A stretch of DNA of 64,000 nt from Flavobacterium sp. KACC 22763 (GCF_028736155.1 NZ_CP117879.1:2232001-2296000), one strand, 5' to 3'. Counted from the first letter of the stretch, positions 46,944 to 56,674 are shown. Made by a program: numbers and translations. Notes: a model not told the origin generated them from the letters alone.

Positions 46944-47531
46944 TTAATCCAATAAAAATACAATCAATCCTCTTGCGCCATGCGCTCCAAGAACTAAAGA
47001 CTGTTCAATATCTGCAGTTTTTGATGGCCCAGCTATAAAAGTTCCGAAACCATATTCCATTTTACCAATTCTGTCATAAGCTTGCTGCATCGTAGGAACC
47101 AGATCTTTTTTATGAACTATAATAGCCAAATATTGTGCAATGAAAGGCGCAACACGCTGACCTAAAATATCATCAGTTACCCAAAGTCCGCTATTTTCTG
47201 CTACGCCAAAATGTGCTTTTACAACCGTCAATTCAACATCTTGCAATGAATGCGGATCTACTGTTTTCCAATCTAACGAAGCAATCTCAGAAAGTTCTGG
47301 AAGTGTTGTAATTAATCGTTTCTCCAAATTATAATTGGATTTGATGTAATTGATGATTTCGTTATAATCGGCAACTTCGACTGGATCACCACCAATTCCT
47401 TTTAAAACCGTTTTGTAGGTTTCTAAAACATCAAATTGCTCAGAACCTAAAAGATTTAAATCTGGTAGTTCTGAAACCAATTGGGGCTGATTTGCTTTTA
47501 TTCTTTTTAAAATTTCGCCTTTACTACTCAT
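46944..47531 (-). CDS. lutC: Lactate utilisation protein C (LUD domain)
   Basis: 195 residues from the ATG at 47531 (MSSKGEILKRIK); the frame runs further up to 47597 but that part lies in LutB. The LUD (YkgG) domain shows VADYNEIINYIKS, SGLWVTDDIL, LAIIVHKKDLVPTMQQAYDRI and the end GPSKTADIEQSLVLGAHGARGLIVFLLD. With LutA and LutB it forms the iron-sulfur L-lactate dehydrogenase complex that makes pyruvate. Overlaps the 3' end of LutB by 8 bp. Confidence 0.88.
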   Translation of the reverse strand: MSSKGEILKRIKANQPQLVSELPDLNLLGSEQFDVLETYKTVLKGIGGDPVEVADYNEIINYIKSNYNLEKRLITTLPELSEIASLDWKTVDPHSLQDVELTVVKAHFGVAENSGLWVTDDILGQRVAPFIAQYLAIIVHKKDLVPTMQQAYDRIGKMEYGFGTFIAGPSKTADIEQSLVLGAHGARGLIVFLLD

Positions 47532-48924
47532 TTCCTTTTTCTTTAGATTCTCGCGAATTTTTCTTGTACCATTCTCTAAAAGATTCTTCTGGAACATCTG
47601 GCATTTCGCGCTGATCGTACCATTTATTCATCTTATTATTAACCATTCCTGGAATGTTCTTCATTACAAATCGTCCTGATTTTCCAGCAATATTAAAAAC
47701 TGTGGGATTTGCTAAAACAGTCGCCATCGTTTTCATCGCAACCGTTTTTGCTTTTGGCGTATGTCCTTCTTTTACCAAAACCTGACGCCATTTGTACAAT
47801 TGATCGTGAATATCAATTTTAACTGGGCAAACGTTAGTACAAGAACCGCAGAGTGTACTGGCAAAAGGCAGATCGGCATTTTTGCTCATATCTAAATTTG
47901 GCGCTAAAATAGAACCAATTGGTCCCGCAACCGCATTATGATAACTGTGTCCGCCGCTTCGTCTGTACACTGGGCAAGTATTCATACACGCTCCACAACG
48001 AATACATTTAAGTGAATTTCTAAAATCTTCTCTTCCTAATTGTGTACTTCTACCATTGTCTACAATTAGGATATGCATTTCTTTGCCATCTCTTGGTTTC
48101 TTGAAATGACTTGAAAAAGTAGTAATAGGCTGACCAGTTGCGCTTCTTGCCAATAATCTCAAGAAAACACCTAAATGTTCTCTTTTCGGAATCAATTTCT
48201 CAAATCCCATACAAGCGATATGAACATCTGCTAAATGCGCACCCATATCAGCATTTCCTTCATTGGTGCAAACTACAAATTCACCTGTTTCTGCAACAGC
48301 AAAATTGACTCCTGTCAGCGCTACTTTTCTAGTCAAAAAAGTATTTCTTAAGCTCTGACGCGCCGATTCTGTCAAATATTGCGGATTGAAATTTCCTTTT
48401 TCTGTACCTAAATGTTCGTGGAAAGTTTCACTTACATCTTCTTTCTTTAAGTGAATCGCTGGAAGCACGATATGGCTTGGCGGTTCTTTTCGAAGCTGAA
48501 CAATATATTCACCTAAATCAGAATCGATTACTTCTATTCCTTTTTCGGCTAAATAATCATTTAAATGACATTCTTCTGTAAGCATCGATTTGGATTTTAC
48601 CATTTGCTTTACATCATGTTTTGCCATGATCGAATGCACAATTTCGTTGTGTTCTTTGGCATCGGCTGCCCAATGCACAATTATTCCGTTTCGTTGCGCA
48701 TTCGCTTCAAATTCGACTAAATAATCGTGAATATTCGAAAGCACATTAAATTTGATTTGAGAAGCCGTTTCGCGAAGCAATTCCCAATCTGCTATTTGAT
48801 GCGCTGATTTATCTCTTTTAGCCCGAACAAACCAAAGTGTTTCATCATGCCAATTGACACGCTCTACGTCTTTATTGAATTTTGCTGCGGCTTCGCTGTG
48901 CTGTATTATTTTTTCTGATGACAT
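47524..48924 (-). CDS. lutB: Lactate utilisation iron-sulfur protein B
   Basis: 466 residues. An N-terminal LUD domain (SKSMLTEECHLNDYLAEKGIEVIDSDLGEYIVQL) is followed by two 4Fe-4S motifs, CIRCGACMNTCPVYRRSGGH and CGSCTNVCPVKID, and a C-terminal DUF3390 part. It is the electron-carrying subunit of the LutABC lactate oxidation complex. Second of three lut genes; the 182-bp gap to LutA holds an inverted repeat. Confidence 0.92.
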   Translation of the reverse strand: MSSEKIIQHSEAAAKFNKDVERVNWHDETLWFVRAKRDKSAHQIADWELLRETASQIKFNVLSNIHDYLVEFEANAQRNGIIVHWAADAKEHNEIVHSIMAKHDVKQMVKSKSMLTEECHLNDYLAEKGIEVIDSDLGEYIVQLRKEPPSHIVLPAIHLKKEDVSETFHEHLGTEKGNFNPQYLTESARQSLRNTFLTRKVALTGVNFAVAETGEFVVCTNEGNADMGAHLADVHIACMGFEKLIPKREHLGVFLRLLARSATGQPITTFSSHFKKPRDGKEMHILIVDNGRSTQLGREDFRNSLKCIRCGACMNTCPVYRRSGGHSYHNAVAGPIGSILAPNLDMSKNADLPFASTLCGSCTNVCPVKIDIHDQLYKWRQVLVKEGHTPKAKTVAMKTMATVLANPTVFNIAGKSGRFVMKNIPGMVNNKMNKWYDQREMPDVPEESFREWYKKNSRESKEKGNE

Positions 48925-48941
48925 CTTATAAAAGTTGTTTT

Positions 48942-49097
48942 TACCATTAAGACATTAAGTAAATTAAGCCAAACTTTATGAACTTAATTTCTTAATGATT
49001 ACAAGAAAATTAAGTTTTTTAAAATCACTTAAATCTCTTATTTTTTTACCAATTAAATATTTAAACCAAGCTTTAGGAACTTAATATCTTAATGGTA
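48942..49097. repeat. Inverted repeat of ATTAAG words between LutA and LutB
   Basis: TACCATTAAGACATTAAGT (48942-48960) faces ACTTAATATCTTAATGGTA (49079-49097) with one mismatch. More CTTAAT/ATTAAG words in the middle allow further pairing. It takes up nearly all of the gap. Confidence 0.8.
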
Positions 49098-49106
49098 GAA
49101 AAAAAA

Positions 49107-49847
49107 TTAATTTTCGAGTGAATTTAATATTTCAGCAATATGGATGGTTTTAATTCTGCTTTTCTGTCTTTTCAGAATTCCGTCCAAATGCATTAAGCAA
49201 GACATATCTCCACCTGTAATATAATCCACATCGTGACTTTCGTGATCTTTAATACGATCTTGTCCCATTTTTACAGAAACGGCTTCTTCGGTTACACAGA
49301 AAGTCCCTCCAAATCCGCAGCATTCGTCTTTTCTGGTTAAAGCAACTAAATCAAGATCTTTAATACCGTGAAGCAACTGTTCTGGTTTAGAGAAAAACGG
49401 CGCATTTAATTCAGACATTTGCGAAAGCTTTAATCCACGCTGACCGTGACAGCTTACGTGCATTCCGACTTTATACGGAAATCTTCCGTCGATGTGGTCG
49501 ATTTTTAAAACATCTGTAATAAACTCTGTAAGTTCGTAAACTGTATTTCGTATTGCTGTCGCTTTTTCTTCTTGTTTTTCGTCATGTAAATGGTCTTTTA
49601 CATGCAAAACACAACTTCCAGAAGGACAGACTATGTAATCAAATCCAGAAAAATTGGCAATAAAATTGGCGTCGCATCCTTTTGTTAAATGCGCATAACC
49701 GCTATTGGCCATTGGTTGTCCGCAACAGGTTTGTCCCATCGGAAATTCGACGTCACAACCTAATTTTTGAAGTAATTCGTAGGTTGCAATTCCTACTTTT
49801 GGGTAAAATTGGTCGACATAACAAGGTATAAAAAGTCCAATTTTCAT
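49107..49847 (-). CDS. lutA: Lactate utilisation protein A (cysteine-rich Fe-S oxidoreductase)
   Basis: 246 residues from the ATG at 49847 (MKIGLFIPCYVDQFYPKVG); the 69 bases upstream in frame do not look like protein. Two CCG-type cysteine-rich domains of the GlpC/heterodisulfide reductase kind: GQTCCGQPMANSGY and DECCGFGGTFCVTEEAVSVKMG. It is the third part of LutABC. It follows the rhamnose genes in the same direction with a 95-bp gap, which fits use of lactate produced from rhamnose. Confidence 0.9.
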   Translation of the reverse strand: MKIGLFIPCYVDQFYPKVGIATYELLQKLGCDVEFPMGQTCCGQPMANSGYAHLTKGCDANFIANFSGFDYIVCPSGSCVLHVKDHLHDEKQEEKATAIRNTVYELTEFITDVLKIDHIDGRFPYKVGMHVSCHGQRGLKLSQMSELNAPFFSKPEQLLHGIKDLDLVALTRKDECCGFGGTFCVTEEAVSVKMGQDRIKDHESHDVDYITGGDMSCLMHLDGILKRQKSRIKTIHIAEILNSLEN

Positions 49848-49942
49848 ATTGTAGTATTTAGTGTGTTGTTCATTTGGCGTGTAGAGTAAAAATGTAAAAA
49901 ATACGTTTCTCAGCAAATTTACAACATACAGACCGTTTTTAC

Positions 49943-51304
49943 CTAATGTTTATAGAATTTCAAGTCAATTAAATCGTTCTGAATTGGTTTCGGATTCCAA
50001 TTATCATGAATCGCCAACGCTGCACCCAAAGCACTCGCCTGTGCCATCGAAGCGGCGTACACTTCAACGTCTGGAAAAGCTTCTGCCAATAAATTCATGT
50101 AAATCGAATTTTTACTGAAACCTCCATCTACAAAAATCTTTTTTACAGGACTGTTATGAATGACCAAATTGGTTGAAAAAACTTGCTGTTCTACCAAATC
50201 TAACATTAATTGATGATAGGCTGTTTCGTAATCTTTATAATGCGAAAGATCTCTATCTTGAAAAGGGCATTCTTTCAAAATATCAAAATTGTACTTTTTA
50301 GGATAAATGATTTGAAAATTGAGAGCTCGCAAATTGGCTACAATTTTCTTATCAAAATAAACTTCTTTGTACGTATCAACAGGAACATTAAAATGCTGCG
50401 CCAAACGTTTAGTCTGTACTTCATGTTCGTTTCCTGCAAACAATCTTGCCGCTTTTACAGGCTTTTCTGTGTACTGCATGTAACATAGACAATCGTTTTG
50501 CGATTCGTCAAACGTCAGGGGTTTATTGTTGAACGGATTTAAAGAAATACTCCAAGTTCCCGTAGACAATAATACAAAAGGTTCCGTAAAGTTGATTGTA
50601 TATGGTATAATCGCCGATGAACTATCATGAAGACCTACTCCAATTGCGATATTTTCGCGGGTCATAATTACATCTTTACCAAAATGGATTGGCGGTATTT
50701 TTCCTGAAATACCTTCTTCTTTCAGCCATTTATGATATTTCATTTTTTTGAAATTCCACAAATTGGTATGACAGCCAATACTTGTAATATCAGCGTATGC
50801 TGCATTCGTTAAAAGAAAACTCAAAAACTGTGGCAAATGCAGACAGTGTTTTACTTTTTCAAATATTTCGGGCTTTTGTTCTTTTAATCGGTAAATCTGC
50901 ATTCCCGAATTTAAACTCCCCAAAACCGGAGAAGCTGTTTTTACAGCAAACTTCTTCTCTCCTTTGTATTTTTCATAGAAATCAGCTTTTAAATCCTCTG
51001 GATAATCTTTTAAGTAATTATACAGAGGAGTTAAAACTTTTCCGTTTTCGTCTATATAAACAAAACTAGCGCCGTAAGTGCTAAAATTGATCGCTTTTAA
51101 AACATAATCTTTAAGCTCTTTTATTTCAGATAATCGATCTAAAATCCAGTTTTTCAATACTTCGATATCTTCGCACGGAAATCCATCTTCGTCTGTGGTT
51201 TCCTCCAGATTAACCGATTTTTCCCAAACAATTTTATAATTTTCGTTAAATAAAAAAACCTTTTTGTTTGTTTTACCAATATCAAAAATCGCAACTACAT
51301 TCAT
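49943..51304 (-). CDS. FGGY-family carbohydrate kinase, probably L-rhamnulokinase
   Basis: 453 residues. The N-terminal phosphate motif VAIFDIGKTNKKVFLFNEN is of the FGGY type and the C-terminal half has LLSTGTWSISLNP and IFVDGGFSKNSIYMNLLAEAFP. It should use ATP to make L-rhamnulose-1-phosphate. Placed between the rhamnose isomerase and lut genes. L-fuculokinase is the other possibility, but the isomerase and RhaT next to it favour rhamnose. Confidence 0.85.
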   Translation of the reverse strand: MNVVAIFDIGKTNKKVFLFNENYKIVWEKSVNLEETTDEDGFPCEDIEVLKNWILDRLSEIKELKDYVLKAINFSTYGASFVYIDENGKVLTPLYNYLKDYPEDLKADFYEKYKGEKKFAVKTASPVLGSLNSGMQIYRLKEQKPEIFEKVKHCLHLPQFLSFLLTNAAYADITSIGCHTNLWNFKKMKYHKWLKEEGISGKIPPIHFGKDVIMTRENIAIGVGLHDSSSAIIPYTINFTEPFVLLSTGTWSISLNPFNNKPLTFDESQNDCLCYMQYTEKPVKAARLFAGNEHEVQTKRLAQHFNVPVDTYKEVYFDKKIVANLRALNFQIIYPKKYNFDILKECPFQDRDLSHYKDYETAYHQLMLDLVEQQVFSTNLVIHNSPVKKIFVDGGFSKNSIYMNLLAEAFPDVEVYAASMAQASALGAALAIHDNWNPKPIQNDLIDLKFYKH

Positions 51305-51317
51305 TTTTTTAATTGTA

Positions 51318-51356
51318 AATTGTTAATTATCAATTGTCAATTTATAATTAACAATT
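51318..51356. repeat. AT-rich inverted repeat between kinase and isomerase genes
   Basis: AATTGTTAATTAT (51318-51330) and ATAATTAACAATT (51344-51356) are perfect complements. More AATTGT/ACAATT words flank them, filling most of the 64-bp gap. Confidence 0.7.
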
Positions 51357-51368
51357 AATAATTTATAA

Positions 51369-52643
51369 TTATAATCCCGTTGCCATTGTTTTTAAACCTC
51401 TTTCTTCGATAAGATTTTGTCTTACTTGAAGCGAACGGTATAATGCTACAGGGTTTAACGCAGCTCCAGAACGAAGACGAGCTTCTGCTACAAGCGCGCG
51501 AACATCTGTACGGAATGCATTTTGAAGAATTTCCTGTGCTTTTACCACGTCATTTTCTTCTTGCGCTTTTTCTAATGCTTTTCTGTCCACAGAAAGTGCT
51601 TGTGCATAAGCAATCATTATCGCTTCAACAGATTGCAATAAATCTTCTAACGGATCTTTGATGTTGTGAGAAGCATCAATCATCCAGCCTAAATCTTTGG
51701 CGTGATTCATTCCTCTGGCATCCATTCCTTCCACTAATTCATTAAAAATCAAGAATAATTGATATGGTTTTAATGCTCCAGCCGTTAAATCGTCATCACC
51801 GTATTTTGAATCGTTAAAGTGGAATCCTCCTAGTTTATTTTCCATCAACAATAAAGAAACAATCTGCTCGATATTGGCATTTGGAAGGTGGTGACCTAAA
51901 TCAACCAAAGTCTGCGCTTTGTCGCCTAACTTTTTAACATACGAATAAGACTGCCCCCAATCTGCTACAGTCGTAGAATAAAAGTTAGGCTCAGCACATT
52001 TATATTCTAAAAATAATTTCCAGTTTGAAGGTAATGCATCGTAGATTTCCTCTAAACTTTCTAATGTATTTTGATACGCTTTTCTAAAATTTAATTGCCC
52101 AGGGAAATTAGATCCGTCTGCCAGCCAAACTGTTAAAGACTCAGATCCTAATTCGATTCCGTGTTTAATAACTTCTATGTTGTGAGCGATTGCCTGTTTG
52201 CGAACCGCTTTGTTTACATTTTGCAATGAACCGTACTTGTAAGTATGCTCCGCACTTGCCTGATCTTGAAATGTATTTGAATTCATCGCATCAAACTTCA
52301 ATCCGTGCTGATTTGCTAGTGTTTTGATCGCTTTGTAATCAGTCGGGATATCCCACGGAATATGAAGTGAAATAGCTCCAGATGCATTGTTTAACTTATG
52401 AAGTAAACCAACATCTTCGATTTTTTCTTCTAATGAACGAGGTTCTCCTCCTCCAGCGAAACGTCCGAATCTTGTTCCTCCTGTTCCTAAAGCCCAAGAT
52501 GGAATAGCAATTTGAAAGTCGATTAATTTTTGAATAATCGCTTCTGTATCATTTATTTCTGATGCTGTAAAAACTAATTTATTTTGGTGTTTTTTTAATA
52601 AATCTTCGTTATGAGATTCGATGTGGTTTGATCCGATTAACAT
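51369..52643 (-). CDS. rhaI: L-rhamnose isomerase, RhaI (Pseudomonas/Bacteroidota) type
   Basis: 424 residues. TIM-barrel isomerase of the P. stutzeri type: IPSWALGTGGTRFGRF at about 50, FDAMNSNTFQD, LEYKCAEPNFY (metal glutamate), DLGHHLPNANIEQI and GGFHFNDSKYGDDD (metal His/Asp). It converts L-rhamnose to L-rhamnulose with two divalent metal ions. Its upstream region (52644-53070) contains a terminator, repeats and no other gene. Confidence 0.9.
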   Translation of the reverse strand: MLIGSNHIESHNEDLLKKHQNKLVFTASEINDTEAIIQKLIDFQIAIPSWALGTGGTRFGRFAGGGEPRSLEEKIEDVGLLHKLNNASGAISLHIPWDIPTDYKAIKTLANQHGLKFDAMNSNTFQDQASAEHTYKYGSLQNVNKAVRKQAIAHNIEVIKHGIELGSESLTVWLADGSNFPGQLNFRKAYQNTLESLEEIYDALPSNWKLFLEYKCAEPNFYSTTVADWGQSYSYVKKLGDKAQTLVDLGHHLPNANIEQIVSLLLMENKLGGFHFNDSKYGDDDLTAGALKPYQLFLIFNELVEGMDARGMNHAKDLGWMIDASHNIKDPLEDLLQSVEAIMIAYAQALSVDRKALEKAQEENDVVKAQEILQNAFRTDVRALVAEARLRSGAALNPVALYRSLQVRQNLIEERGLKTMATGL

Positions 52644-52740
52644 AGTTATTGATATTTTAATAGAGTTTTACAAGGTATAAATTTTATACATTTAGTATAT
52701 TTTTTTAACACATAAGGCCACCTCTTTGGTGCCGAATTTT

Positions 52741-52867
52741 AGACGCTGATTTTACGGATTCGCTATCGCGAAGACGCGGAAAAAAACGGATTTTTAAAAA
52801 AGGTAATTAAAAAAAATCAGTGTCAATCAGCGTTTTCGCGATAGCGAATCCGTTTTATCTGCGTTCT
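52741..52867. repeat. Inverted repeat with GGATTCGCTATCGCGAA core
   Basis: The left arm 52741-52772 and right arm 52835-52867 pair, with a 19-nt perfect core (52754-52772 with 52835-52853). CTGATTTTACGG words put it in the CGCAGATTT class, and a related GCGAATCCGT unit occurs at 31625. A hairpin GGCCACC/GGTGCC at about 52718-52735 and the ends AACACATAA/TCATGTGTT lie outside it. The 427-bp gap 52644-53070 is otherwise featureless apart from the next terminator. Confidence 0.85.
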
Positions 52868-52987
52868 ATAATTTTCATGTGTTTACTATTTTTCAACTTA
52901 AAAATTTAATATCAGTTAAACTCTGGTTGTACTTCACTTTTTTGTTAAGTTTTCTTTGTTAAAGCGAATTGTTATATGCTAAAAAAT

Positions 52988-53015
52988 CTAACGTTCGAAA
53001 GAATTCGAACGCTAG
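52988..53015 (-). terminator. Intrinsic terminator after the rhamnulose aldolase gene
   Basis: CTAACGTTCGAA (52988-52999) pairs with TTCGAACGCTAG (53004-53015), one mismatch. On the minus strand the stem is followed by ATTTTTTAG. It would end the rhaT-aldolase transcript before rhaI, or reduce read-through. Confidence 0.75.
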
Positions 53016-53070
53016 ACCACAAAAAACCACTTTTGCTTAAACAAACTTATATAAAAAACCTAAACAATCT

Positions 53071-55215
53071 TTATCTATAAAAGCCCATGGCTACGCCACC
53101 GTCTACGTTTAAGGCATTTCCTGTAGATTTACCAAGTAAACCTCCAACAAAAGCATAACAAGCGTTAGCAATATCATCAGGCAATATGATTTCATTTAAC
53201 AACGTACGTTTTGCATAGTAAGCCGGAAGTTCTTCAACTGTAATTCCGTATGCTTTTGCACGACCTTCTGCCCATCCTCCAGACCAAATGTTTGAGTCTG
53301 AAATTACAGCATCAGGATTTACTGTATTTACACGAATTTTATCAGCTCCAAGTTCTGCCGCCATTAAACGTGTTAAGTGCGCCTGAGCAGCTTTTGCCGA
53401 ACCATAACCAGGATTATTCGGACCAGCAACAACAGCATTTTTAGAAACGATATTTACTATATCTCCTCCAAAACCTTGCTTGCGCATTACTTCGATTCCG
53501 GCTTTAGAAACAATAAATTGTCCTTTAACCAAGATATCGTACAATCTATCCCACTCTTCTAAAGTGTGTTCTGCAATAGATTTTGAAATACTGATTCCAG
53601 CATTGTTTACAATAATATCTACACCTCCAAAAGCTAAACAAGCTTCGTCTAATGCTTTTTCTGTGCTTACTTCGTCAGTAACATTCAATAAAGTGCTAGA
53701 AACGGCATCTTTACCAAAAGCTTTTACAAACTCAGTCGATGCGCCTTGCAAACGTTCTTCGTTGATATCATTAATTACAACACAAGCACCTTCCTGAGCA
53801 AATTTCTTAGCGATAGCTTTACCAATTCCGCCTGCAGAACCAGTGATTAAAGCCACTCTTCCAGACAATGCTTTTGGTTTTGGCATACGCTGTAATTTTG
53901 CTTCTTCTAGTAACCAATATTCAATATCAAAAGCTTCTTGGTGTGGTAAAGAAGTATATTCTGAAACTGCTTCGGCACCTTTCATTACATTTACTGCATT
54001 GATATAATATTCAGATGCCAAACGCGCCATTGTTTTATCTTTAGCAAAAGTGAACATACCAACTCCTGGATATAAAATAACCACTGGATTTGGGTCACGC
54101 ATTGCTGGTGAATTTGATTTTTTACATGCATTGTAATAGTCTTTGTACATTGCACGATAAGCTTCGAATGCTGGAGCTAATTTTGCTTTTACAGCTGCAA
54201 CATCAGATAAATCTTCATTTGGATCTAATTCTAAAACCAAAGGACTGATTTTAGTTCTCAAGAAGTGATCTGGACAAGAAGTTCCTAATGGAGCTAATTT
54301 CGAAAGATCATTAGAATTGATGAATTCCAAAACTCTTGCATCGTCTGTATAGTGACCAATCATTTGGCGTTCTGATGAACAGAAACCTCTTAAAATTGGA
54401 GCTACTTTTGCTGCTTTCAATTTACGGTCTGCTTCTGGAAGACTGTCGATTTTTTTACCTCCAAAAACTGGACGTGTTTTTCCATAATTATCTTCTAAGT
54501 AAGTCGCACATTTCTCGATTACTTCCAGCGTATTAATATAACTATCAAACGCAGTGTCTCCCCAAGTAAACAAACCATGAGAACCTAACATGATTCCGCG
54601 TAGTTTTTTACCGTTTTTCTCAGCTTCTTCTAAACAAGCTCTCAACTGAAGACCAAGATCAAATCCTGGACGCTGCCAGCCCACCCAACCGATTTCTCCG
54701 TTGAATAATTCTTCTGTGATTTTCTTTCCATCTTTCGCCGCAGCGATAGCAATTGCTGCATCTGGATGCAAGTGATCAATATGTTTGAATGGAAGAAAAC
54801 CATGTAAAGGTGTATCGATAGAAGGCGCTTTTGAAGCTAAATCGAAAATACAGTGGTTGAACAATTCTACCATTTCATCTTCAAACTCAATACCTCTGTA
54901 AACATTCTCAAGGTTACGAAGTCTGTCCAAATACAAAGCTGCACAACCTGATTTTGTCAACGTTCCAATATCACCGCCAGAACCTTTAATCCACATTACT
55001 TCAGAAGATTCCCCAGTAAGAGGGTCTTTATCAGTAATTTTTACAGACGTGTTTCCACCTCCGTAGTTGGTCAATCTTAAATCAGCTCCTAACAAGTTAG
55101 AACGATAAATAAAAAGCGCTACTTCATCACCTGCTAATGCTGCTGCCTTAGCCTCATCCCAAAGGTAGCTTACATGCTTAAAATTCATATTATTAATTGT
55201 GTTTGTATTCGACAT
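53071..55215 (-). CDS. Bifunctional rhamnulose-1-phosphate aldolase / lactaldehyde dehydrogenase
   Basis: 714 residues. N-terminal class II aldolase half (to about 430): GGGNTS at 52-57, KGSGGD at 77-82 and HIDHLHPDA for the metal. C-terminal SDR half (about 455-714): TGSAGGIGKAIA, NNAGIS, and YGSAKAA. The fusion splits rhamnulose-1-P to DHAP and L-lactaldehyde and oxidises the latter to lactate (the RhaE/RhaW type seen in Bacteroidota, Bacillus and Chloroflexi). The start could also be MNFKHVSY at residue 10. Confidence 0.9.
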   Translation of the reverse strand: MSNTNTINNMNFKHVSYLWDEAKAAALAGDEVALFIYRSNLLGADLRLTNYGGGNTSVKITDKDPLTGESSEVMWIKGSGGDIGTLTKSGCAALYLDRLRNLENVYRGIEFEDEMVELFNHCIFDLASKAPSIDTPLHGFLPFKHIDHLHPDAAIAIAAAKDGKKITEELFNGEIGWVGWQRPGFDLGLQLRACLEEAEKNGKKLRGIMLGSHGLFTWGDTAFDSYINTLEVIEKCATYLEDNYGKTRPVFGGKKIDSLPEADRKLKAAKVAPILRGFCSSERQMIGHYTDDARVLEFINSNDLSKLAPLGTSCPDHFLRTKISPLVLELDPNEDLSDVAAVKAKLAPAFEAYRAMYKDYYNACKKSNSPAMRDPNPVVILYPGVGMFTFAKDKTMARLASEYYINAVNVMKGAEAVSEYTSLPHQEAFDIEYWLLEEAKLQRMPKPKALSGRVALITGSAGGIGKAIAKKFAQEGACVVINDINEERLQGASTEFVKAFGKDAVSSTLLNVTDEVSTEKALDEACLAFGGVDIIVNNAGISISKSIAEHTLEEWDRLYDILVKGQFIVSKAGIEVMRKQGFGGDIVNIVSKNAVVAGPNNPGYGSAKAAQAHLTRLMAAELGADKIRVNTVNPDAVISDSNIWSGGWAEGRAKAYGITVEELPAYYAKRTLLNEIILPDDIANACYAFVGGLLGKSTGNALNVDGGVAMGFYR

Positions 55216-55241
55216 ATACTATTTTAAATTATTTCTTGTAT

Positions 55242-56291
55242 TTATAATGAGTTACCAATTCCTACCAAAACGATTGCAAGCATAATAAGCCCGATTCCCC
55301 AGAAAAAAGTTCTCATTGTTTTTTTAGAAACTCCTTTCCATTCTTTCAAATAAAATCCCCAAAAGTTTGCTGTTAAAATGATGGTTGCCATGTGCAAAAT
55401 CCATGAACTTGCACCATTTCCTAATTTGCTTTCTCCCATTCCGTAAAAGAAAAACTGTAAAAACCACATGGTTCCCGCAAGAGCAGAAAACAGAACATTT
55501 TTAGTTATTGGAGTAGATTTATCTGTATAATTTTTAATTGATTTATTTTTGAAATTCAAATAAAGGCACCAGATGAAATTGGTGGTTAAACCTCCCCATA
55601 ATAAAACAACATAAGTCACATTATTTTGAAACAACGGATTAGCTCCATTTACAACAGCTTGCTCAGCCATAGATTTTCCTGCTTCGATTCCGTAATTAAA
55701 AAATGAACTTAAAATTCCTGAAATCACCGCTACAATCAGACCTTTTACGAGATTGAAGTCTTTGTCTTTATCTTCATGACCAGTTGCAAAATCTTTCTCT
55801 TTCAGCATTCCTGCTTTTCCAGAAATGGCAATTCCAATTAGATATACCACCACACCCAATAAAACGATCTGACCACCAGTATTAGTAAGCATGTGAGAGA
55901 ATGAAACTTTTCCTTCTGTTGGAACAATATCATAATAAATGGATGGCACTAAAGCCCCAAATGCAGAGCAGAACCCTAATGTAATTGAATTTCCTAAAGA
56001 CATTCCTAAGTAACGTACTCCCAAACCATATGTCAAACCGCCAATTCCCCAGATCAACCCCATTGTAAAAGTGAAGGTTTTTATTGATGGAGAAGCTGCT
56101 GCAATAATTACTGTAAAATTTGGAATCGTTAAGTAGGCTGCAATAGGCGGAACAATCAGCCAAGAGAAAAATCCTCCTACTAGCCAATAGCTTTCCCAAG
56201 CCCAGTCTTTTACTTTTTTAAAAGGCATATAAAAACTACCTGAAGAAAATCCTCCGATAGAATGAAAAATGATTCCTAATAATGATTCCAT
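55242..56291 (-). CDS. rhaT: L-rhamnose/proton symporter
   Basis: 349 residues with about ten membrane helices. The N-terminus (GIIFHSIGGFSSGSFYMPFKKVKDWAWESYW), LTYGLGVRYLGMSLGNSITLGFCSAFG and NFIWCLYLNFKN match RhaT. It brings L-rhamnose across the inner membrane with protons. First gene of the minus-strand rhamnose set, 26 bp before the aldolase gene. Confidence 0.92.
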   Translation of the reverse strand: MESLLGIIFHSIGGFSSGSFYMPFKKVKDWAWESYWLVGGFFSWLIVPPIAAYLTIPNFTVIIAAASPSIKTFTFTMGLIWGIGGLTYGLGVRYLGMSLGNSITLGFCSAFGALVPSIYYDIVPTEGKVSFSHMLTNTGGQIVLLGVVVYLIGIAISGKAGMLKEKDFATGHEDKDKDFNLVKGLIVAVISGILSSFFNYGIEAGKSMAEQAVVNGANPLFQNNVTYVVLLWGGLTTNFIWCLYLNFKNKSIKNYTDKSTPITKNVLFSALAGTMWFLQFFFYGMGESKLGNGASSWILHMATIILTANFWGFYLKEWKGVSKKTMRTFFWGIGLIMLAIVLVGIGNSL

Positions 56292-56365
56292 TTAATAAAT
56301 TTTAGTTTTTGGTTTGTTAGATAGTGATTTGGTTTTGTAAAATAAGAGAATGTCAAAAAGAAAAC

Positions 56366-56372
56366 TGTCCTG
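56366..56372. promoter_or_regulatory. TGTCCTG half-site before rhaT
   Basis: The 7-mer is shared with the better inverted repeat at 56641-56662. It lies 75 bp from the rhaT start and could be a weak or half operator for the GntR protein. No clear -7 element for rhaT was found in the 383-bp divergent gap. Confidence 0.25.
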
Positions 56373-56640
56373 TACTATCCTTTACGGATTTTATATTTTT
56401 TGTTAAAACTAAAGATTATTAGAAATAACGACTTGTAATTATTGGGTAAATAGATTTAAAATGGCTATTTTAGCAATCGATTTCGCAATTATTAATTCCG
56501 CATTCGGGTTAAAATTCATAAATCATAAAAAAAAGATTACAAGCCTTGTCAATTTCTCTTTTTTATTAGTAAAATGATACTGCTTAACAGCTTCCCTTTT
56601 TAAAGAAGAGATTTTTTTAAATTATTTAGAATTAAAAAAG

Positions 56641-56662
56641 TGTCCTGCAGAAATACAAGACA
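56641..56662. promoter_or_regulatory. Candidate GntR operator TGTCCTG-N8-CAAGACA
   Basis: The 7-bp arms are inverted with one mismatch, just 12 bp before the ATG of the GntR gene. That position suits autoregulation. It is likely to be bound by the product of the next gene, by inference. Confidence 0.4.
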
Positions 56663-56674
56663 AATTTCCTCAAA

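Noticed and set aside
47532..47597. Longer LutC start within LutB
   Set aside because: The extension lies wholly in the LutB gene; MSSKGEILKRI at 47531 is the family start.
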